Of a stretch of DNA of 57,394 nucleotides, positions 51,880-57,394 are shown piece after piece (within the stretch, counting starts at the first letter, position 1; each line of letters begins with the position of its first letter). The notes beneath the pieces are model-generated. The model had not been told where the DNA came from and did no database searches. It was given only the letters and a program-made list of their open reading frames with translations. Source of the stretch: NORP294 sp047627915 (GTDB lineage: Bacteria > Bacteroidota > Bacteroidia > Flavobacteriales_E > Vicingaceae); the NCBI GenBank assembly GCA_047627915.1, contig JBLHTZ010000014.1:1-57394 (forward strand), written 5' to 3'. Both the position numbers and the translations under genes were made by a program.

Positions 51880-52353
51880 ATGAAAAAAATAGATGAAACG
51901 GATAAAAAGATACTTCAATTGTTGCAAAAAGACGGTCGCAAAACCATAAAAGACTTAGCAATAGAGTTAAATCTTTCCACAACGCCTACTTTTGAACGCG
52001 TTAAGAAGCTTGAAAAGGCAGGCATTATAGATCATTATTCCGCTGTAATTAATGCTGAAAAAATTGGAAAAACACTTTATGCATTTGCCCACATAAGTTT
52101 AAAAGATCATTCTAAAGAATTGGTCCAACAATTTACTAATCAAATTATAAAAATACCACAAGTGCAAGAATGTCATTACGTTACTGGCGACTCTGACTTT
52201 ATTCTAAAAATTCTACTCAACGACATGGAAGGATATCGCGAATTCATGATGAACCAACTTTTTGACATGAATAACATAGCCAAGGTAGAGTCCTTTCTTT
52301 CTTTGTCTGTTTTGAAGAAAAGTAATTTTATTGAAATAGAACGAGGGAATTAA
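51880..52353 (+). CDS. Lrp/AsnC family regulator
   Basis: 157 residues: N-terminal winged helix-turn-helix (LQKDGRKTIKDLAIELNLST, FERVKKLEKAGII), then the ligand-sensing RAM domain (KTLYAFAHISLKD, VQECHYVTGDSDFILKILLN). Members bind DNA as octamers and respond to amino acids, often leucine. It is divergent from the branched-chain dehydrogenase genes, with an Lrp-type site in the 167-base gap. The likely reading is local control of branched-chain amino acid breakdown and of itself. Confidence 0.93.
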   Translation: MKKIDETDKKILQLLQKDGRKTIKDLAIELNLSTTPTFERVKKLEKAGIIDHYSAVINAEKIGKTLYAFAHISLKDHSKELVQQFTNQIIKIPQVQECHYVTGDSDFILKILLNDMEGYREFMMNQLFDMNNIAKVESFLSLSVLKKSNFIEIERGN

Positions 52354-52395
52354 GTAGGTTATTCCGTCTAAGACTATATCAATACAGAATGAATT

Positions 52396-53589
52396 ATGAA
52401 TAAGACGATTTTATCCTTAGCGATTGTAGCTTTTATCTTTGGTTGTAAAGATGATGGTGATAGCCCTTCAACCAATATTACTAACAATAATGGAGGAACA
52501 ATAACGAACTACCCAGTAGTAGACTCCATGTTTGCAGGAGTAATTGATTTGAATAACCTTGCAAATTATTCGAAACAAGATTTACCAGCATATATTACAA
52601 AAGACAATACGTTAGGGAATTCTATTTCAGACAAAGGTGCAACCCTAGGAAGAATATTATTTTACGACAAAGAACTTTCTATAGATAGAAGCCTTTCTTG
52701 CGGCAGCTGTCATAAGCAGGTTTCAGGCTTTGGTGATACAAAGCTGCAATCCGACGGAGTAAATGGAGGCCTCACAGGAAGACACTCTATGCGGCTGATT
52801 AATTCAAGATTTTCAACGGAACGTAAATTCTTTTGGGATGAACGTGCCAATTCATTGGAAGAGCAAACAACTATGCCTATTCAAGATCATGCTGAAATGG
52901 GATTTAGTGGCCAAAACGGGAATCCTGATTTAAACGACTTGTTGTTTAGATTACAGGCTATTGATTACTGCAAAGAGTTAATGACATTTGTATATGGAGA
53001 CTCTGTAGTATCAGAAATCAGAATCCAAAACTGCTTAGCTCAATTTATTAGAAGTATTCAGTCTTTTGATTCTAAGTTTGACATAGGATTAAGCCAATCG
53101 AATAATTTAAATGCCAATTTTTCAAATTATACCGCTTCAGAGAATCAAGGTAAACAGTTATTCTTAAGCCCACCTAATCAAGGCGGGGCAGGTTGTCAAG
53201 GATGCCACCGTGCGCCAGAGTTTGATATTGATCCAAATACTAGAAACAACGGAATAATAGCAACCATTGGAAGTCCTGTTTTGGACTTAACAAATACAAG
53301 GTCTCCTAGCTTAAGAGATGTTGTAGGGCAAAATGGGAATTCAAATGGACAATTGATGCATGACGGCAGTTTAACTTCATTAGCAGCCGTAATTGACCAT
53401 TACAACCTTATTGCACCAAACTCAGCAAACAACAACTTAGATAATCGCTTAAGAGGAGGAGGCCCAGGTGGCGGTCAAGGACAAAGCCTTAACTTAACAC
53501 AAATTGAGAAAGATAATTTAGTTGCGTTTTTACAGACTTTATCGGGAACAGATGTTTATACCAATCAAAAATGGTCTGACCCTTTTTAG
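52396..53589 (+). CDS. MauG/cytochrome c peroxidase-like di-haem lipoprotein
   Basis: 397 residues with a lipoprotein signal (LSLAIVAFIFGCKDDG, Cys17) and two c-type haem sites: CGSCH (102-106) and CQGCH (267-271). Segments LGRILFYDKELSIDRSLSC, FFWDERANSLEEQTTMP and NTRSPSLRDVVGQNG...LMHDGSLTSL are typical of the di-haem peroxidase/MauG superfamily. Probably periplasmic or outer-membrane bound, reducing hydrogen peroxide or oxidising a partner. It lies 42 bases after the Lrp-like gene. Confidence 0.92.
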   Translation: MNKTILSLAIVAFIFGCKDDGDSPSTNITNNNGGTITNYPVVDSMFAGVIDLNNLANYSKQDLPAYITKDNTLGNSISDKGATLGRILFYDKELSIDRSLSCGSCHKQVSGFGDTKLQSDGVNGGLTGRHSMRLINSRFSTERKFFWDERANSLEEQTTMPIQDHAEMGFSGQNGNPDLNDLLFRLQAIDYCKELMTFVYGDSVVSEIRIQNCLAQFIRSIQSFDSKFDIGLSQSNNLNANFSNYTASENQGKQLFLSPPNQGGAGCQGCHRAPEFDIDPNTRNNGIIATIGSPVLDLTNTRSPSLRDVVGQNGNSNGQLMHDGSLTSLAAVIDHYNLIAPNSANNNLDNRLRGGGPGGGQGQSLNLTQIEKDNLVAFLQTLSGTDVYTNQKWSDPF

Positions 53590-53608
53590 TCTCAACTAGT
53601 TCCTATTT

Positions 53609-53639
53609 AAAAGAGTATTCCCAATTGGAATACTCTTTT
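53609..53639. terminator. Bidirectional terminator
   Basis: AAAAGAGTATTCC (53609-53621) pairs with GGAATACTCTTTT (53627-53639), followed by a run of T. It lies between convergent genes. Confidence 0.88.
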
Positions 53640-53642
53640 TTT

Positions 53643-56600
53643 TTATTGCTTCACTACCTTCAAATTAGCCCGCTCTCCTCTTTCGTTGGTGAGCTGAATG
53701 AAATAGATACCGGAAGGCTGATTCAAGTTTATTTCAAATGAGTTTTCACTCCGAAAATTCTCCGTTTGGACCAACTTCCCTTGGATAGAATAGACCTCAA
53801 CGGTAATACTGTTTTGCATTTGAGTAAAATCAATTTGAACCAAACCATTGGTTGGGTTGGGGTAATAATTAAGTTGAGATTGAAAGGAGTTTTCAAGAAG
53901 GCTGACAGCGTTCATTTCAATGCAATCTGAATATTTCCAATAATTAAATGCGCCAACTCTAACAGCAAAGTTACCTGTATCTGTCAACAACAAGTTTCGA
54001 TTTGTTTCTCCGTTAATAAACATGTCAGTATTGCAATCTTTCCAACGATAATATTTCCCTGAGTCTGCGCTTACCAATTCTTGATTGGATGCAATAATTA
54101 CATTTATGTTTAATTCAGGAGCAATAACTTCTTCAGAAATTTTAAAGAAGCCATACTTACTAAGCTCTGCATAATACGATCCTTCACTCCTTGGAACAAA
54201 AGTTCTATTTCTTTCACTACGCATTAAAATATCTACTTGTGATAACTTTTGGTACCATTTATAGTTCGCCATTGAATCTTTAGCTTCAAAGAAATCAAAT
54301 TGATACTGAACCACTGTGCTATCCAATGGCGCAACAGTAAAACAGTCCGTGTACGAAATGGGATAACCAAACTTCTGATAGCTTACTCGGTAAGATCCAG
54401 GTTCAGTTGGAACGTAACTTCCTGAAGCGTTTCCAACGATTGAACTATCTGCACAGTTCACCCAATTGATTAAAACTCCTTGCACTCTCGCCTCTAAATT
54501 CTGGATACCGACCGAAAAGATTGTGTCTTTAACAGGCTTCACTTCATAACACGATGATGTATCAGAACAATTAGAATTAGATGCTACTACTTTATAAAAA
54601 CCGGGTGTGGTCGGTCTAAAGGTAAATTGTGTATCGTTAACTAATAGTTGATTTGTAGCACAATCTATCCATTGGTATTTTTCTCGCTGAACTGAAGATT
54701 GAAGGTACTGTTTACCTACATTCAAAACAGAAGGCGCACCACCGGTTACGAAAATGCTATCTACTGTGCTAAAGGTTGAAAAATATAACGTATCTAGTGA
54801 TTCGATGATAGGTCTATCAGCAACAGAACTCCCATGCTTAATTGTTACAACAGTCTCTCTAGCTTGCACTCGATAAGCACTATAGTCTGAACAATTACCT
54901 GTAGATACAACAAAACTTGTATTTTTAGTTGATCCAGTTAAATACCAATTAGAACTGTCTGCTACCCCTCCGTTAGAAATGAAGTCGTTTGCATAAATGT
55001 AATAATGCGTTGCCGACTCATATGTTAGATATGGATATGTCCTAGCATTTAACTGTGTAGCTCTATTCCAGTTCAATAGAACAGAATCTCTAGAATTAAC
55101 AATCCCAGCTGGCGAAGCTTGCAATTCCATAATTCTTGCCGGCTCTGACCAATATGAAGCATTGGTATCTGTACAACCAGATAGAGTTCTCATTCTAAGG
55201 TAGTAATCAAAACTCTGTCCTAAATGAACTCCTTTTGGCGCTAAAATATTATAACCGCTATTTGGATTAAATACATCATTTAAATTATAGGGAGTATAAT
55301 CTACCGATCGTTTACTTTGCTGATAGTTAGTGATAAAAACATTCTCAGACTGCCAAAACGAAACAGCTTGACCCGAACTTGGTTCTGCTTTTTGAGACTC
55401 GTAATGATCCTGTCTTCTATCTGGTGGATTAAATTGATTGGCAGAATCAATTGGAGGTACCCACGAATAAGTGGTTGTGCCATCTAAGTTAACGGAGATG
55501 CCTTTCAGAATTGGCTCTGTAAGTGGAATTGGATCTGTAACCTTAACGGTTATGGTTGGGTAGTTAATTCCTGGGACTGGACAGTGATCGTCCTGTACCC
55601 GCATCACAAAATTATAAATACCTTCATTGGTTCCTGGGAAACCAGTGTTTGTCTGAATATGCTTACAATCCGTTTGCCAAACAAATTCAGTACTTATACT
55701 GCCCAATCCTTTAATAACAGAAACAGGAGGCGTTGAGTTCTGATCTACAAAAGGATTTGCATTCCTTAGGTACGCACATGGGTGAACATCTTTATTGGAT
55801 AAAATGCAAGGTTCACCTACTGGATCTGCAGGATATCCCTGAGATGGTCCATTTCTAGATCGTGTAAACAACAATCCATCAGGGGTGAATGTAATCTCTT
55901 GTCGAAATGGAGCTATATTGATTTGATCATTATCCGTAACTTGAATAGGAACAATCAACTGTTGTCCAGCTGTTATAGAAATAAAAGAGCTGTTCGCAGT
56001 ACCTCCATTTATACTAACTTGTGGAGGATTATTTTGAACTCCTGTTCCAACCGGCAAGTTTGGACAATCCATAATTGAAAGTGGAATTTCCCGGTAAACC
56101 GTTGCAATTCGCTGACTTTTTCGGTAAGCATCTACTTGAACAACAGTAATGTATTTCTTCAGTCCAACACCACTATGAACGGCTAAGCTTGTTAATCCCG
56201 TTAGTGAGTTTAAAGATGCAGGAACGTTATTGATGTTTATATTTTGGTCCGGCGTTGGATTAGTCGGTGAAAAACCATTTTTATAAACTAGTGCTTGTGG
56301 ATTTAATTGTGGAGGGTTAATTGGCCTGTCCCACCTATATACTAATGAATCCAAATCCTCATCAAGAGCAGTATGATTGTATGAAAAATTTGAACCTCTG
56401 CAAATTATAGTGGCAGGTAGCGCTCCAAAAATTGGCGAAGAATCAAAACACGGATCTGCTTGTCTACCGTTTGCCGTTGGGTACATTATCGCACGCAACA
56501 ACATACTACCATTTGTATTAACGTTTTCTATATCATTGGGTCTACAACAAGGCGGTTCCCAGTAAAACTTCCAACCAGATGAAGGCGGGGTTCCCGAAAG

Positions 56601-56987
56601 TGTGACCGGGTCTGAATAATAAGTAAACATTTGAACCGACCCTTGATCCCTATTGGCGCACGATAGGCTGCTATCAACTAAAGGGGTGCAATTGGGGGAT
56701 AGGTCTCCATTATTAGTTTGTTGAAACCTAGCTCCGTCAGGTTTCAACACAATAGAGTCGACAATTGTCCCATTGAAACTCCTTCTTGGTAAAGGGTTTC
56801 CTATTATATCTATGGTTTCATTTTGGAAAATCCAATTAATACCCGTGCAGTCCGTGTAGACCGCCATTGAGAAGATATATTGGCCGTTTGGCAAACACCT
56901 CCAACTAATTTCACCACCTAAAATATGCGAGGCAAAACTCCCAAAAGAAATAAATAGAAAACAGATGATAGTAGCTAGCTTTTTCAT
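53643..56987 (-). CDS. Large T9SS-secreted surface protein
   Basis: 1114 residues: signal peptide (LATIICFLFISFGSFA), then SHILGGEISWRC, a common start of large Bacteroidota surface proteins. A long beta-rich region of about 700 residues follows, with SLVYRWDRP and cadherin/PKD-like strands. Three or more Ig-like modules come next (KYQWIDCATNQLLVND...YKVVASNSNCSDTSSCYEV; INWVNCADSS; YRWKDCNTDMFINGE), then a type A T9SS sorting domain (QLNYYPNPTNGLVQIDF to ANLKVVKQ). Predicted surface adhesin or gliding-associated protein; no enzyme motif is seen. Its Ig-like modules match the one in the truncated protein at the left end of the window. Confidence 0.9.
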   Translation of the reverse strand: MKKLATIICFLFISFGSFASHILGGEISWRCLPNGQYIFSMAVYTDCTGINWIFQNETIDIIGNPLPRRSFNGTIVDSIVLKPDGARFQQTNNGDLSPNCTPLVDSSLSCANRDQGSVQMFTYYSDPVTLSGTPPSSGWKFYWEPPCCRPNDIENVNTNGSMLLRAIMYPTANGRQADPCFDSSPIFGALPATIICRGSNFSYNHTALDEDLDSLVYRWDRPINPPQLNPQALVYKNGFSPTNPTPDQNININNVPASLNSLTGLTSLAVHSGVGLKKYITVVQVDAYRKSQRIATVYREIPLSIMDCPNLPVGTGVQNNPPQVSINGGTANSSFISITAGQQLIVPIQVTDNDQINIAPFRQEITFTPDGLLFTRSRNGPSQGYPADPVGEPCILSNKDVHPCAYLRNANPFVDQNSTPPVSVIKGLGSISTEFVWQTDCKHIQTNTGFPGTNEGIYNFVMRVQDDHCPVPGINYPTITVKVTDPIPLTEPILKGISVNLDGTTTYSWVPPIDSANQFNPPDRRQDHYESQKAEPSSGQAVSFWQSENVFITNYQQSKRSVDYTPYNLNDVFNPNSGYNILAPKGVHLGQSFDYYLRMRTLSGCTDTNASYWSEPARIMELQASPAGIVNSRDSVLLNWNRATQLNARTYPYLTYESATHYYIYANDFISNGGVADSSNWYLTGSTKNTSFVVSTGNCSDYSAYRVQARETVVTIKHGSSVADRPIIESLDTLYFSTFSTVDSIFVTGGAPSVLNVGKQYLQSSVQREKYQWIDCATNQLLVNDTQFTFRPTTPGFYKVVASNSNCSDTSSCYEVKPVKDTIFSVGIQNLEARVQGVLINWVNCADSSIVGNASGSYVPTEPGSYRVSYQKFGYPISYTDCFTVAPLDSTVVQYQFDFFEAKDSMANYKWYQKLSQVDILMRSERNRTFVPRSEGSYYAELSKYGFFKISEEVIAPELNINVIIASNQELVSADSGKYYRWKDCNTDMFINGETNRNLLLTDTGNFAVRVGAFNYWKYSDCIEMNAVSLLENSFQSQLNYYPNPTNGLVQIDFTQMQNSITVEVYSIQGKLVQTENFRSENSFEINLNQPSGIYFIQLTNERGERANLKVVKQ

Positions 56988-57063
56988 AATTGAAATATAT
57001 TAGTTGCCATTAAGACCTAGTTACTTCAAAAATGGTTGCCATTACTGCTTAATTATTTTCAAA

Positions 57064-57394
57064 TTAGCTACTCTTGATGCTCTCCCAAATCTCAAACAAC
57101 TTCTCTTGGCTCGGTCGGTCAGCAGGAATTTCTGTCAAGGCTTGCACCTCTCTTTCTTCGTGCATTTCTGAAGGCAATTGCTGGTACAAAGCTGTTCCTT
57201 TGGATTTCCAAGCAATCATTTCATCGCTTACCTCTTTAATCTTCTTGGCAGGGTTGCCCACAATCAAGCTTCGCTTTTCAAATACTGCTTTCGATTTTAC
57301 AAAAGTTAATGCTCCAATAATGCACTCGTCACCAATTACAGCTTCATCCATTACCACAGCATTCATGCCTACCAATACATTTTTGCCAATGTTG
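57064..57394 (-). CDS. PaaY/gamma-carbonic-anhydrase-like hexapeptide protein, 3' part
   Basis: Open through the right edge of the window, so the N-terminal part is missing; an apparent start at 57375 is internal (NIGKNVLVGMNAVVM reads on). The visible 110 residues show left-handed beta-helix hexapeptide repeats (VLVGMNAVVMDEAVIGDE, CIIGALTFV, SLIVGNPAKKIKEV). A helical tail follows (EMIAWKSKGTALYQQLPSEM) as in PaaY/CaiE thioesterase-like proteins. Possibly a hydrolase of stalled phenylacetate-pathway CoA thioesters, but this is family inference. Confidence 0.85.
   Translation of the reverse strand, partial: NIGKNVLVGMNAVVMDEAVIGDECIIGALTFVKSKAVFEKRSLIVGNPAKKIKEVSDEMIAWKSKGTALYQQLPSEMHEEREVQALTEIPADRPSQEKLFEIWESIKSS

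Noticed and set aside
1..57394. CRISPR array, rRNA, transposase or prophage
   Set aside because: None seen on either strand; the only tandem repeats are the coding 159-bp units.

Overview
The window looks like chromosomal DNA of a marine or freshwater Bacteroidota, most likely a flavobacterium-like lineage near Crocinitomicaceae/Cryomorphaceae. This is inferred from low GC, four secreted proteins with type A type IX secretion (T9SS) sorting domains, TAnnTTTG-type -7 promoter elements with few Shine-Dalgarno sites, fused alpha/beta E1 dehydrogenases, a GAPDH with a long N-terminal extension, and a futalosine-pathway MqnE. Most genes are core housekeeping genes; no phage, transposase, CRISPR array or rRNA is seen.

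Layout. 1-2.67 kb is an accessory patch: the 3' end of a T9SS protein built of identical 159-bp repeats, then three small plus-strand genes separated by inverted-repeat elements that resemble integron attC sites; one of these genes (RDD family) looks frameshifted. 2.7-9.4 kb holds def plus a TPR lipoprotein, a large fused E1 dehydrogenase, and the phoH-purC-PaaE-like reductase operon. 9.5-12.1 kb holds an SAM hydrolase, a small monooxygenase-like protein, a glycosyltransferase and a decayed membrane-protein gene. 12.1-31.2 kb holds the YwqK-like/mnmA/lipoprotein operon, an AddB-like nuclease, an M43 protease, mqnE, a YkgJ-type protein, a large T9SS protein, dapF, htrA, gap, rocD and rlmD. 31.2-35.4 kb holds a large zinc protease and an NADP-type isocitrate dehydrogenase.

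35.5-39.4 kb is a tightly overlapping four-gene operon (GT2, tandem LAB_N membrane protein, UDP-sugar epimerase, GT39-like transferase) that reads as a lipid-A or envelope sugar-modification module. Two tRNA genes (Asp-GTC, Arg-TCT) follow, then an outer-membrane-like protein, an RluA-type pseudouridine synthase and the dnaE-trxA-DUF58 block. 46.7-48.2 kb holds a CIA30 gene lying between a decayed fragment and an intact copy of a small XRE regulator.

48.3-52.4 kb is a branched-chain 2-oxoacid dehydrogenase locus (E2, fused E1) divergent from an Lrp/AsnC regulator. A 15-bp site in the shared intergenic region fits the Lrp consensus at every position. The window ends with a MauG-like di-haem lipoprotein, a 1114-residue T9SS surface protein and a truncated PaaY-like hexapeptide protein.

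The most interesting observations are the integron-like cassette patch, the Lrp site at the bkd locus, the LAB_N glyco-operon, and several decaying genes whose remnants can still be read.
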